DNA of 39,681 bases from an uncultured Oscillospiraceae bacterium (GCA_948766235.1 CAQCFX010000008.1:1-39681); one strand, 5' to 3'. Counted from the stretch's first letter, positions 7,228 to 18,677 are shown. Translations and numbers: made by a program. Notes: generated from the letters alone by a model not told the origin.

Positions 7228-8775
7228 TTATGGATTTGCCGCAGTAGTCCACTCCTCCATGCGGTAGAAGGGGTTGGCTCTTGTGGGCTGAAGGTTGGAC
7301 GCCAGCCCCCACCGCACCAGCAGGGAGCCCCGCTTGAAGCACAGCGGGGCGATGGGCGCGTCCTGGGCAAACAGCTGCCAGAGGGCCTGGGCGGCCTGGG
7401 TTTTCTCCTGGCCCTGGGCGGCCCGCCAGGCCCACAGCGCCTGGGTCAGCTCCCAGTTTTCATACCCGCCGTAGTTCAGGCTCCCCGTGAGCAGGGCGGA
7501 GGGGTCAAAGTCGCCGGGCAGGCGCACCTCGCCGATGTACAAATCAAACTGCCCCCGGCTGAGGGCGGCGGTATAGTCGTTCCAGGGCAGGCGGTTCACC
7601 GTCACCGTCACGCCCAGCTGGGAGAGGGCCTGGGCCAGCTGGCCGGCCACGGCCTGCCGGGTGTCGTTGTCGCTGTTCACCAAAATGGTGACCGCCAGGG
7701 GAGTGCGCCGGTAGTAGAGCAGGCCGTCCTCCTCGTTTTTGACGTACCCCGCCTCCTCCAGCAGAGCCTCGGCGCTCTCCAGGTCGAAGCGGAGGGCCTG
7801 GGCGGCGGTCTCGTCGTATTGGCCGCACAGGGGGGAGACGGGCAGCGCCGCCGCGTCCCCATGGCCGGACAGAAGCAGGCGCACCAACTCCTCACGGTCC
7901 AAAACCTGGGAAAAGGCCCGGCGCACCAGCTCCGACTGGCAGGGGCCCTGTGCCGCCCGAAATCCCACATACAGCAGGGAGGTGGTGGGGTAGTCGCAGG
8001 TCTCATAGCTGCTGGCGTAGCCCAGGGCGTAGGGGGAGGAGAAATCGGTGGTGACGGCGGTAATCTCGCCGCTGTCAAAGGCGGCGATGCGCTGCGCCGC
8101 GTCGGACACCGCCGTGAGGGGAATGGTGGCGTAAGGCAGGGCGGCGGCGGAGGGATGGTTGGGATTGGCCTGAAGGAACAGCCGCTCGCCGGAGGACTCG
8201 TAGCGGTAGGGGCCGCTGCCCAGGGGAGGGCCCTGCTCCTGCTCCTGCACCACAGGAATGTCCAGCAGGGCGGGTAGGCTGCCGTTGGGGGCGGACAGGG
8301 TGACCACCAGGGTCAGCTCGTCCGCGGCGGACACCGACGTCACCCCGGACAGCCGGGCGGCGTACAGCGCCGAGGTCCGGGCGGCGTTGAGGGAGGCGGC
8401 GGCGTGCTGGGCGGTGAGGGGGGAGCCGTCGGAGAACAGCGCCCCGGCCTTCAGGGTGAACGTCCAGCTGTACCCGTCCTGGCTGGGCGCGCCGGAGGCG
8501 GCCAGCACGGGCTGAGGCTGAAAAGCGTTGTCCAGCTCATAGAGACCCTGGTAGACAAGCCCCGTGAGCTCCTGATTCACCTGGCTGTCCCCGGTGATGG
8601 GGTGCAGCAGGGCGGCGGGGTCGTAGCCCAGGCTGAAGCGGAGGGACCGGGGGGCCTGGGTGGGAGTGGGTTCAGGCTCGGCGGTGGGGGTTGGCTCGGG
8701 CAGGGGCTGGCCGCAGCCCGCCAGGGCGAGAGCCAGGCACACCGCCGCGCACAGCAGGCGCAGCGGCCGCCTCAT
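7228..8775 (-). CDS. Lipoprotein, family 5 (oligopeptide/nickel-type) ABC substrate-binding protein
   Basis: From ATG 8775 this gives 515 residues. A signal sequence ends in the lipobox LALAGC, predicting a lipid-anchored Cys21, followed by a Pro/Glu/Thr-rich tether. The body has the SBP_bac_5 pattern: FSLGYDPAALLHPITG, LTGLVYQGLYELD, SWTFTLKAGALFSDGSPLTA, RRAFSQVLDREELV and AQDAPIAPLCFK. Such proteins capture peptides, or sometimes other ligands, outside the membrane for an ABC importer. Its start overlaps the pgeF stop by 4 nt (ATGA), indicating translational coupling. purL follows after 41 nt. No permease or ATPase partner is in the window, so it either works with a remote transporter or has another binding role. 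The ligand is unknown. Confidence 0.88.
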   Translation of the reverse strand: MRRPLRLLCAAVCLALALAGCGQPLPEPTPTAEPEPTPTQAPRSLRFSLGYDPAALLHPITGDSQVNQELTGLVYQGLYELDNAFQPQPVLAASGAPSQDGYSWTFTLKAGALFSDGSPLTAQHAAASLNAARTSALYAARLSGVTSVSAADELTLVVTLSAPNGSLPALLDIPVVQEQEQGPPLGSGPYRYESSGERLFLQANPNHPSAAALPYATIPLTAVSDAAQRIAAFDSGEITAVTTDFSSPYALGYASSYETCDYPTTSLLYVGFRAAQGPCQSELVRRAFSQVLDREELVRLLLSGHGDAAALPVSPLCGQYDETAAQALRFDLESAEALLEEAGYVKNEEDGLLYYRRTPLAVTILVNSDNDTRQAVAGQLAQALSQLGVTVTVNRLPWNDYTAALSRGQFDLYIGEVRLPGDFDPSALLTGSLNYGGYENWELTQALWAWRAAQGQEKTQAAQALWQLFAQDAPIAPLCFKRGSLLVRWGLASNLQPTRANPFYRMEEWTTAANP

Positions 8776-9584
8776 CGCAGCTGAATGACGGCGGCCATGG
8801 AACCCCGGCTGGTGCCCAGCCTGCGGTGGCTCCAGTACTTGTTCCCCAGGCAGGACGTGCACTCCCGGCATACGGCGATGTGGTCCGCCGCCAGTCCGGC
8901 CTGCTCCAGGCGCATGGCGTTAATGCCCTTCAGGTCCACGGCGAATTTGCCGTTTTCCTTGATTTTAATGTGCTGAAGCACCGCCGTGGACAGCGCGGAG
9001 GTCATGGCGTTGGGCACGTCCTCATGGGTCTCAAAGCAGTCGGGGCCGATGCCCGGGCCGATGGCGGCCAGAATGTCCCCCCGGCGGCAGGCGTAGATAT
9101 CCTCCATCCGGTCCACCGCCGTGGTGGCGATGCCCGCGGCGGTGCCCCGCCAGCCCGCGTGGACGGCGGCAATCACCCGGCGCACCGGGTCGTAGAACAA
9201 AATGGGGATGCAGTCGGCGCAGTACACCACCAAGGCCGCGCCGGGCAGGTCGGTCATCAGGCCGTCCGCCTCATAGCTCACCTTGTCATAGGGGTCGCCC
9301 TTCAGGTCGGCGGTGGTGACGCAGCGCACTACGCCGCCGTGGACCTGGTTGGTGGTGGCCAGCTTTGTGCCGTCCGCGCCGATGGCGGAGAAAAACCGGC
9401 GGTAGTTTTCCCGGACGTGGTCGGGGTCGTCCCCCCGGCTCACCCCCAGGTTCAGGGATTCCCACATTCCCTCCGACACGCCGCCCAGGCGGGTGGAGAA
9501 GCCATGGGCCGCGCCGCCCGCGGCGTCGATGCCGTCGGCGGAGAGAAAGGTCACGCCGTTTTGGGTCTGCTCGATGATATTCAT
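8772..9584 (-). CDS. pgeF: Peptidoglycan editing factor PgeF / YfiH multicopper-oxidase-like protein
   Basis: The 270-residue protein belongs to the YfiH/DUF152 (Cu-oxidase_4) family. The motif HGFSTRLGGVS begins at residue 27. The metal-site residues are seen as His82 (TNQVHGG), Cys125 (YCADCIP) and His142 (VHAGWRG). Family members have been reported to act as purine nucleoside phosphorylase/adenosine deaminase-like enzymes. The E. coli protein keeps L-Ser out of the L-Ala position of peptidoglycan precursors. Which role applies here cannot be decided from the sequence. The gene starts 12 nt after secA and overlaps the next lipoprotein gene by 4 nt, so it is a middle gene of an operon. Confidence 0.93.
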   Translation of the reverse strand: MNIIEQTQNGVTFLSADGIDAAGGAAHGFSTRLGGVSEGMWESLNLGVSRGDDPDHVRENYRRFFSAIGADGTKLATTNQVHGGVVRCVTTADLKGDPYDKVSYEADGLMTDLPGAALVVYCADCIPILFYDPVRRVIAAVHAGWRGTAAGIATTAVDRMEDIYACRRGDILAAIGPGIGPDCFETHEDVPNAMTSALSTAVLQHIKIKENGKFAVDLKGINAMRLEQAGLAADHIAVCRECTSCLGNKYWSHRRLGTSRGSMAAVIQLR

Positions 9585-9596
9585 AGGCGCTCCTTA

Positions 9597-12380
<2,784 letters not shown>

Positions 12381-12469
12381 AGCTTGTGTGTCCTTTCTCT
12401 TACGAATCGTTTCTATGTTCCATCACAATCTTGCAGCCGCGCTGCGTATCATATAAATTAGCTCGAAAC

Positions 12470-12498
12470 AGTATATCACAAGCGCGGGGAAGAAAAAA
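12470..12498 (-). promoter_or_regulatory. Candidate promoter for secA
   Basis: On the minus strand an extended -10, TGATATACT (hexamer 12475-12470), lies 17 nt after a T-run (12498-12493) serving as a weak -35. The addB promoter has nearly the same TGATATACTG core. A TATGAT further downstream (around 12450) is an alternative. Confidence 0.45.
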
Positions 12499-12542
12499 GA
12501 GGAAATTGTAAATAAAGAGCGGGGGCCGCCGGGGAATTTTTC

Positions 12543-12571
12543 TTGCCTTTTGCCCCGAAGCACGGTACAAT
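12543..12571 (+). promoter_or_regulatory. Sigma-A-type promoter for the YheO-like regulator
   Basis: TTGCCT (12543-12548) and TACAAT (12566-12571) are separated by 17 nt, 36 nt before the start codon. Confidence 0.65.
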
Positions 12572-12607
12572 ACGGTTTGACAAACTGTAGCAAAGGAGCT
12601 GCCGCCC

Positions 12608-13246
12608 ATGACGCGGGACGAGGCGTTTGAGTTTTTAGACCGGGCCGCCCGGGGGATTGCCGAGATGTTTGGCTCCTCCTGCGAGACGCTGGTGCACGAC
12701 ATGGGGGTGCCCACCCACCCTATTTTGTCCATCTACAACGGTCATGTATCCGGCCGGGAGGTGGGCTCCACCATGGACATTATGGGCATCGGCCTGGAGC
12801 TGGACGAGCAGGCCGCCACCACCGACCAGGTGAACCTGGCCGCCGTCACCCCCGACGGGCGGCAGACCAAGTCGTCCACCTTCCACCTGATTGGAGAGGA
12901 CTACAACCTGGCCCTGGGCATCAACTTCGACTACACCTCTCTGGTGTTCGCCAACCGGATTTTGGTGGACCTAATGAGCGCGCAATCGGATTTGCGCTCC
13001 GCGCTGTGGCAGCCGGGGGACTTCCGGCAGCTGGAGGATTTGTTCGACCAGTGCGCGGCCAGCCTGGGCAAGCCGCTGGAGGCGCTGAACAAGGCGGACC
13101 GGCTGCGCATGATTGCCCTGCTGCGCCAGCGCAGCGCCTTTTCTTACCGCAAGTCGGTGCCCTATGTGGCCGGGCGTCTGGGGGTGTCCCGGTACACGGT
13201 GTACAAATACCTGGACGAGGTGGCCCAGGGAGAGGACGGGGAGTGA
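12608..13246 (+). CDS. YheO-type transcriptional regulator (PAS_6 plus C-terminal HTH)
   Basis: The 212-residue protein has the YheO-like PAS_6 domain in its first 115 residues (GSSCETLVHDMGVPTHPIL, HVSGREVGSTMD, TKSSTFHLIGEDYNLALGIN). It ends in a helix-turn-helix (RLRMIALLRQR, YVAGRLGVSRYTVYKYLDE). Relatives include DauR-like regulators of amino-acid and small-metabolite genes; the ligand here is not known. The start at 12608 has AAAGGAG 8-9 nt upstream. It has its own promoter and runs divergently from secA. The next gene is a dipeptidase with its own promoter 15 nt downstream. A regulatory link between them is possible but not shown. Confidence 0.88.
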   Translation: MTRDEAFEFLDRAARGIAEMFGSSCETLVHDMGVPTHPILSIYNGHVSGREVGSTMDIMGIGLELDEQAATTDQVNLAAVTPDGRQTKSSTFHLIGEDYNLALGINFDYTSLVFANRILVDLMSAQSDLRSALWQPGDFRQLEDLFDQCAASLGKPLEALNKADRLRMIALLRQRSAFSYRKSVPYVAGRLGVSRYTVYKYLDEVAQGEDGE

Positions 13247-13260
13247 GCGCCGCTTTTCCC

Positions 13261-13289
13261 TTGTAATTGACAGGAGAATGGAGTAAAAT
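13261..13289 (+). promoter_or_regulatory. Candidate promoter for the pepV-like gene
   Basis: TTGTAA (13261-13266) and TAAAAT (13284-13289) are spaced by 17 nt. A consensus TTGACA at 13267 has no good -10 at the right distance. Confidence 0.55.
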
Positions 13290-13352
13290 AGGACAAGCTT
13301 GAATGGCGGGGGAGTCAGAACCCGCATTCGTATGCGATGGAGGAGCTTACAT

Positions 13353-14753
13353 ATGATAAGAGAACAGATTGAAGCGTATTTCGCAGATAAGGAAAAGCTG
13401 CTGGTGGAGGCGGTGAGCCGCCTGGTGTCCATCGACAGCGTGGAGGGGGCGCCCGCCCCCGGCGCTCCCTTCGGCCCCGGCCCCGCCGCCGCCTTGGAGG
13501 AGGCGCTGGCCATCGCCGGGGAGTGGGGGCTGAGCACCCAGAACCACGAGGGATATGTGGGCACCGCCGATTTGAACGGCGGGGAGGACGCGCTGCACAT
13601 CCTGGGCCATCTGGACGTGGTGGCCCCCGGCGAGGGGTGGACGGTGACCCAGCCCTACATCCCCAAGCTGGTGGACGATCTGCTGTACGGCCGGGGGACA
13701 GATGACGACAAGGGGCCTGTGATTGCCTCCCTGCTGGCCATGAAGGCGGTAAAGGATTTGGGCGTGCCGCTGAAGAAAAACTGTAAGATGATTATGGGCA
13801 CCAACGAGGAGAGCGGCTCGGGGGACATCGCCTGGTACTTTGCCCGGCACCCCTATGCCCCTGCGACATTCTCTCCGGACGCGGGCTTCCCGGTGATCAA
13901 TACCGAGAAGGGCAGCCTCCGGCCCACCTTTACCAGGAGCTGGCCTGTTCAGGCTGAACTGCCGAGGGCAAAATGGCTCCACGGCGGAATTCGGATGAAT
14001 ATCCTGCCGGGAGACGCCAGCGCCGGGGTGGAGGGGCTGACCATGCACGACATACAGCCCCACGCCAGAGACATCACCGCCCGCACGGGCATCAAATTCA
14101 CCTTCGCCCATGAGGAGGGCGTCACCGTCATTCACGCCAAGGGGGAGGCGTCCCATGCCGCCTGGCCCGAGGGGGGCAACAACGCCATTACGGGGCTGGT
14201 TGCCCTGCTGTGCGCCCTGCCCCTGGCGGATGGGGGCTGCAAGGACGCGCTGCACGATTTGAACGCCCTGCTGCCCCACGGGGACTGCCGGGGCCGGGCC
14301 CTGGGCATCGCCCAGGAGGAGCCGGTGGCCGGAGCGCTGACGGTGGCTTTCTCCCTGCTGGAGGTCACTGAGACGGGGCTGAAGGGCTATTTTGACAGCC
14401 GTGTGCCCCTGTGCGCTACCGAGGAAAACTGCCTCGGCGTGGCCAAGGCTGCCTTTGAGGCCAAGGGCTTCACCTTTGAGGCCACCCAGGGCGCGCCCCA
14501 CCATGTCCCCGCCGACAGCCCGTTTATCAAGACCCTGCTCCAGCGGTATGAGGAGTACACGGGGCTGAAGGGGGAGTGCCTGTCCACCGGCGGGGGCACC
14601 TATGTCCACGACATCCCCGGCGGCGTGGCTTTCGGCTGTACCCTGCCCGGATTCGACACCCGCCTGCACGGCGCGGACGAGCGGGTGCGGGTCAGCGACC
14701 TGATGCTCAGCGCCAAGCTGTTTGCCCACATCATTGTGGATTTGTGCGCTTGA
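13353..14753 (+). CDS. pepV: M20-family dipeptidase, PepV/Sapep type
   Basis: The start at 13353 has GGAGGAG upstream and gives 466 residues. This is a zinc dipeptidase of the PepV branch of family M20, which hydrolyses dipeptides in the cytoplasm. Metal and catalytic motifs are visible: GHLDVV (His86, Asp88), GRGTDDDKGP (Asp at 117-119), MGTNEESGSGD (Glu152/153) and SPDAGFPV (Asp176). The lid/dimerisation insert follows, and the C-terminal metal histidine is probably in the GGGTYVHDIPG region or in the final RLHGADE. Length fits PepV. The gene has its own promoter and ends at a strong terminator, so it is likely monocistronic. Confidence 0.9.
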   Translation: MIREQIEAYFADKEKLLVEAVSRLVSIDSVEGAPAPGAPFGPGPAAALEEALAIAGEWGLSTQNHEGYVGTADLNGGEDALHILGHLDVVAPGEGWTVTQPYIPKLVDDLLYGRGTDDDKGPVIASLLAMKAVKDLGVPLKKNCKMIMGTNEESGSGDIAWYFARHPYAPATFSPDAGFPVINTEKGSLRPTFTRSWPVQAELPRAKWLHGGIRMNILPGDASAGVEGLTMHDIQPHARDITARTGIKFTFAHEEGVTVIHAKGEASHAAWPEGGNNAITGLVALLCALPLADGGCKDALHDLNALLPHGDCRGRALGIAQEEPVAGALTVAFSLLEVTETGLKGYFDSRVPLCATEENCLGVAKAAFEAKGFTFEATQGAPHHVPADSPFIKTLLQRYEEYTGLKGECLSTGGGTYVHDIPGGVAFGCTLPGFDTRLHGADERVRVSDLMLSAKLFAHIIVDLCA

Positions 14754-14769
14754 GCGGACCAAAAATGGA

Positions 14770-14807
14770 GGCGTCCGTCCCAAATTTGGGGGCGGGCGCC
14801 TTTTTTT
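14770..14807 (+). terminator. Terminator after the pepV-like gene
   Basis: GGCGTCCGTCCC (14770-14781) pairs imperfectly with GGGGGCGGGCGCC, which ends at 14800, and is followed by seven T residues. Confidence 0.88.
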
Positions 14808-14842
14808 GGCGCGCAGCGGCGCATTTGCGCGGTAGATTGCCG

Positions 14843-14871
14843 TTGCAATTTTTCCGCGCCTATTGTATAAT
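14843..14871 (+). promoter_or_regulatory. Strong sigma-A-type promoter for the chemoreceptor gene
   Basis: TTGCAA (14843-14848) and a perfect TATAAT (14866-14871) are separated by 17 nt. The leader to the start codon is about 110 nt and carries a stem-loop (GCCCGG at 14886-14891 with CCGGGC at 14909-14914). I could not match it to a known riboswitch. Confidence 0.8.
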
Positions 14872-14988
14872 GCGTGTAGACGTATGCCCGGCTCCGCCTT
14901 TTGCGGCTCCGGGCGGATTGACGGGGCGGACCGCCTTGCCCCGATGATGCATGGCTTTGAGAAAACTGTGAAGGAGGCCCTAATCACC

Positions 14989-16659
14989 ATGGGTAAAAGC
15001 ATCAAAAGATCGGTCGGCATCCGTGTCGCCTGTGCCGTTGTGGCAATCTTCCTGTTCAGCGGAATGACCACAATGAACATTCTGCGCATTGAGGCGACCC
15101 AGGAGGACAGCGTTCGGGCTGTCAATATGCTGGAGCAGGTTCAGCAGGCGGAGACCGCGCACTATAAGTGGTCGGCCAACCTGAGCAACGCTTTGTACTC
15201 CGGCACGGAGTTCACCGGCAGCAAGGACCACACGGCCTGCGTGCTGGGCAAGTGGCTGTATTCGGAGATGAGCCTGACCGACAGCGAGATTGAGGCCCTG
15301 CGCGCCCAGATTGAGCCGCTGCACAAGGAGCTTCACGCTTCGGCGGACGTGGTGCTGGGGATGTATGAAAACAGCCACTCCCGGGCACAGCAGTACTATC
15401 AGGAGGTCATCCAGACCAACCTCACCACGTTGGTGGGGCTGCTGGACCAGGTGGTGGAGCGGGGCGGCGTGCTCAGCGACCAGTGCACCGCGCAAATGAA
15501 CAGCACCATCGCGTTTATGCACCTTTCCACCGTTGTCTGCCTGGTGCTGGCCCTGGTGGCGCTGGTGAGCCTGGTGGTGTACGTGCTGCAATACGTGGTG
15601 AAGCCGTTGGTGGGCATCACGGAAAAGACCCGGCCCCTTCAGGAGGGCCGCCTGTCCCTGCGCTTTGACTACCACTCCCAGAACGAGCTGGGGCAGTTGG
15701 CCCAGACGCTGGAGGAGTCCATGGGCCGCATCCAGGAGTATGTGGAGGACATTGACCGGGTGATGGCCGAGCTGGCCCGGGGCAATTTCGACGTGACCAC
15801 CTCCGCCCGGTATATCGGCGACTTCCAGCCCATTGAGGAGGCGCTGGGCCGATTCACCGTTTCCATTTCGGACGCTATGAGCAGCATTGTCCAAGCGGAG
15901 CAGCGGGTGTCCGGCCATGCCGAGCAGCTGTCCAGCGGGGCCCAGGCCCTGGCCCAGGGCGCCACGGAGCAGGCCAGCGCCGTTCAGGAGCTGTACGCCA
16001 CTGTGGACGATTTGTCCAAGAGCGCGGCCCGCAATGTGGAGGCCGCCGCCAACGCCCAGCGCAGCGCCAAGCTTACCAGCGAGCAGGTCTCCCTCAGCAG
16101 CCAGCAGATGGAGCAGATGGTGTCCGCCATGGAGGATATCGCCGACGCCTCCCAGCAGATTGGCAAGATTATTGCCACCATTGAGAACATCGCCTTCCAG
16201 ACCAATATTCTGGCGCTGAACGCGGCGGTGGAAGCCGCCCGGGCCGGTTCGGCGGGCAAGGGCTTTGCCGTGGTGGCCGACGAGGTGCGCAACCTGGCCT
16301 CCAAGTCCGACGAGGCGGCCAAGGCCACCAAGGGGCTTATTGAGAATTCCGTCCAGGTGACCCAGCGGGGCAGCCAGATTGTCAGCGAGGTGTCCGAGTC
16401 CCTCAAGCGGGCGCAGGAGATGGTGGTGCAGTCGGACGAGGCCATCGCCTCCATCACCGATGCGGTCCACCAGGAGGCCGAGTCCCTGGCCCAGGTGTCC
16501 GAGGGAATCGGGCAGATTTCCTCGGTGGTGCAGACCAACTCCGCCAGCAGCGAGGAATCCGCCGCCGTCAGCTCGGAGCTGTTCGACCAGGTTCATCTGC
16601 TGGAGGACGAGACCCGCAAGTTCAAGCTGAAAAACGGACTGGCGGGCAGCGTGCGCTGA
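14989..16659 (+). CDS. Methyl-accepting chemotaxis protein with extracellular CZB-type zinc domain
   Basis: The start at 14989 has AAGGAGG 11 nt upstream and gives 556 residues. TM1 spans about residues 10-30 and TM2 about 178-201. Between them lies a helical region with the chemoreceptor zinc-binding (CZB) signature: His58 (HYKW), Cys84 in ACVLGKWLY, and His112/His116 in LHKELH. The three His and one Cys are the known Zn ligands of CZB. A HAMP linker (about 200-255) leads to the kinase-control domain with its hairpin IAFQTNILALNAAVEAARAG. No C-terminal CheR-docking pentapeptide is seen. CZB domains bind zinc, and in some receptors their Cys reacts with hypochlorite. Most described ones are cytoplasmic, so an outside placement is notable. 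No che genes are nearby. Confidence 0.93.
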   Translation: MGKSIKRSVGIRVACAVVAIFLFSGMTTMNILRIEATQEDSVRAVNMLEQVQQAETAHYKWSANLSNALYSGTEFTGSKDHTACVLGKWLYSEMSLTDSEIEALRAQIEPLHKELHASADVVLGMYENSHSRAQQYYQEVIQTNLTTLVGLLDQVVERGGVLSDQCTAQMNSTIAFMHLSTVVCLVLALVALVSLVVYVLQYVVKPLVGITEKTRPLQEGRLSLRFDYHSQNELGQLAQTLEESMGRIQEYVEDIDRVMAELARGNFDVTTSARYIGDFQPIEEALGRFTVSISDAMSSIVQAEQRVSGHAEQLSSGAQALAQGATEQASAVQELYATVDDLSKSAARNVEAAANAQRSAKLTSEQVSLSSQQMEQMVSAMEDIADASQQIGKIIATIENIAFQTNILALNAAVEAARAGSAGKGFAVVADEVRNLASKSDEAAKATKGLIENSVQVTQRGSQIVSEVSESLKRAQEMVVQSDEAIASITDAVHQEAESLAQVSEGIGQISSVVQTNSASSEESAAVSSELFDQVHLLEDETRKFKLKNGLAGSVR

Positions 16660-16685
16660 GTGCCGGCAGACCGCAGCGAAAAAGG

Positions 16686-16716
16686 AAAGCGCCGCCCCTT
16701 GGGGGCGGCGCTTTTT
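16686..16716 (+). terminator. Terminator between convergent chemoreceptor and GH3 genes
   Basis: AGCGCCGCCCC and GGGGCGGCGCT pair across a short loop and are followed by TTTTT (16712-16716). Confidence 0.88.
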
Positions 16717-16739
16717 GCGCGGTTTGGAGAAAGGAGAGC

Positions 16740-18515
16740 TTACAGCCGGGTGTCCCACAGGCCGCAGAAGCTGTCGATGGGGTCGATGCCGGTGAAGGCG
16801 TCGGGGCCGGCCAGCAGCTTGTCCACCAGGGCGTCCATGGTGCAGGGGCGGGAGTCATAGGCGTTGATATAGGTGCGCAGGGTGGGCACGTCGGCCAGCA
16901 TGGTGGGGGCGTTGACGCTGATGCCGATCACCGGCAGCTCGTGGACGTACCAGGGGATTTCGCCGCCGCCCTTGCTGAACCCGAAGGAGGGCCGGCCGTT
17001 GTCCACGTTGAACACGGTGATGACCAGGTCCTGCTGGGCCTTGAAATCTTCAATGGCAGATTTCCCGGCCTTGTACATATCGTTGAAGCCCGCGCTCTTG
17101 CCCTCGGCCGCCATACGCTTGGCCTTGTCGATGGGGCTTTCGTACACGAAGGCGTCGAAGCCTTTTTCCTTCAGCTTTTCGCACAGAATCTCCGCCGGGG
17201 TCTTGGCCGCCGCGCCGCCAAAGGCCATGCGCATGAGCTGGGCCATGGCGTTGTCCGCGCCCTTGATGTTCACCAGCATGATTCGCTTATACTTGGCGGG
17301 GGTGATGGGCAGCACGTCCTGGTCCTTGTATTTCACCAGGGTGATGGCGTCCCTGGCGATTTCCGCCGCTTTGTCCTGGTACTTCTGAGCGCCCAGCACG
17401 GACTGGAGCGTCTCGGCGGAGGGGGTCAGCTCCTGCTTGGGCTTTTTGTTCAGCCCCATATGGGCCTTCAGGCCGAGAATCCGGGTGAGGGCCTCGTTCA
17501 TCCGTTCCTCGCTGATGACGCCGGAGCGGTAGGCCTCCAGCATCCAGCCGATGTCCTCGTCCGCGTCGTTGTAGAACAGGAACATATCGCAGCCGGCGTT
17601 GATGGAGGCGGACACCATTTCCTTGCGGGTCATGCGGTTGGTCATGCCCACCATGTGGGTGGCGTCGGAGATGACCACGCCGTTGAAGCCCAGCTCGTCC
17701 CGGAGAAGGCCGGTGAGAATCTCGGGGCACAGGGTAGCGGGGAGCATCTCGTCGTCGGTGATGCCGGGCTTGACCTCCCTCATGTACTTGGGCAGCATGA
17801 TGTGCCCGCCCATTACGCCGTCCAGCCCCGCGTCGATAAGGGCCTTGTATACCTTGCCATAGGTGGCCATCCACTCATCTTTGGTGAACTCGTTGATGTT
17901 GCTGGACAGGTGGGCGTCCCGGAAGTCCTGGCCGTTGCCGGGGAAATGCTTGGCCACGCTGGCGTAGCCGGGCAGGTCGTGCACGCCCTGCATATAGGCC
18001 ACGCTCATGTCAGTCACCCGCTGCACGTCGTTGCCGAAGCAGCGCTGGACAATCTCGGTGTTTTCCCAGCTGTAGTGGATGTCGCACACGGGGGCAAAGG
18101 CCATGTTGTTGCCCATGGCGGCGGCCTCCTCGTTGGACAAGAAGCCCAGGTCACGGGCGTACTGCACCTTGTCGGTGGCGGCCACCTTCAGGCCGCTGCC
18201 GATGTAGGTGCCGTCGGTGCCGGAGCCGTTTCCGCCGCTCTCGGTGTTGCAGGCGATGAACAGGGGGATGGGGGAGGCGGTCTGAAGCACCTCGATGACC
18301 TCCCGGACCCGGGCGGACTTAATGCCGTTGTAGCGGAAGCCGCCCAGATGGTACTTGGCCACAATCTCCCGCAGCTCCTCGTCGGTGGCGCCGCCGTTGT
18401 TGTCGAAAAACAGCTGGCCCACCTTTTCCTCGTCGGTCATGCCGGCGATGGTGGCCTCCACCCAGGCGATGTCCTCGTCGGACAGGCAATAGGGCTTTGC
18501 GCGCAGATCAACCAT
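16740..18515 (-). CDS. Glycoside hydrolase family 3, N-acetylhexosaminidase-like
   Basis: The 591-residue protein has no signal peptide and is predicted cytoplasmic. The GH3 catalytic barrel shows ASVAKHFPGNGQDFRDAH, with the Asp200-His202 pair typical of the NagZ-type acid/base. The nucleophile is Asp284 in VVISDATHMVGM. A C-terminal GH3-type second domain follows (about 390-591). NagZ-like GH3 enzymes remove beta-linked GlcNAc, and some act as phosphorylases. The usual KHFPGHG is KHFPGNG here. AAGGGAG precedes the ATG. It has its own consensus promoter and lies downstream of the response-regulator gene, whose terminator separates them. The locus suggests a role on GlcNAc oligosaccharides. 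A beta-glucosidase activity is a less likely alternative because of the Asp-Ala-His motif. Confidence 0.85.
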   Translation of the reverse strand: MVDLRAKPYCLSDEDIAWVEATIAGMTDEEKVGQLFFDNNGGATDEELREIVAKYHLGGFRYNGIKSARVREVIEVLQTASPIPLFIACNTESGGNGSGTDGTYIGSGLKVAATDKVQYARDLGFLSNEEAAAMGNNMAFAPVCDIHYSWENTEIVQRCFGNDVQRVTDMSVAYMQGVHDLPGYASVAKHFPGNGQDFRDAHLSSNINEFTKDEWMATYGKVYKALIDAGLDGVMGGHIMLPKYMREVKPGITDDEMLPATLCPEILTGLLRDELGFNGVVISDATHMVGMTNRMTRKEMVSASINAGCDMFLFYNDADEDIGWMLEAYRSGVISEERMNEALTRILGLKAHMGLNKKPKQELTPSAETLQSVLGAQKYQDKAAEIARDAITLVKYKDQDVLPITPAKYKRIMLVNIKGADNAMAQLMRMAFGGAAAKTPAEILCEKLKEKGFDAFVYESPIDKAKRMAAEGKSAGFNDMYKAGKSAIEDFKAQQDLVITVFNVDNGRPSFGFSKGGGEIPWYVHELPVIGISVNAPTMLADVPTLRTYINAYDSRPCTMDALVDKLLAGPDAFTGIDPIDSFCGLWDTRL

Positions 18516-18563
18516 AGCAAAAACTCCCTTCTCAATTAAGTGACGTGCAAACTATACAAAAAA

Positions 18564-18592
18564 ATCATACCGCGGCCGGACGTATTTGTCAA
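18564..18592 (-). promoter_or_regulatory. Consensus sigma-A promoter for the GH3 gene
   Basis: On the minus strand TTGACA (18592-18587) and TATGAT (18569-18564) are separated by exactly 17 nt, about 50 nt before the start codon. Confidence 0.85.
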
Positions 18593-18636
18593 TGCGCTGA
18601 TTTTTTGCAAAAATATCACGGAGTATAGGTGGGCGC

Positions 18637-18670
18637 AAAAAAGCGCCCCGCCTGAGGTAAGGCGGGGCGC
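18637..18670 (-). terminator. Terminator after the response-regulator gene
   Basis: GCGCCCCGCC (18643-18652) and GGCGGGGCGC (18661-18670) form a 10-bp stem. On the minus strand it is followed by six T residues. Confidence 0.88.
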
Positions 18671-18677
18671 CGCGGCG

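Noticed and set aside
14872..14988. Chemoreceptor leader as a cyclic-di-GMP riboswitch.
   Set aside because: A stem-loop is present but none of the conserved GEMM motifs could be found.
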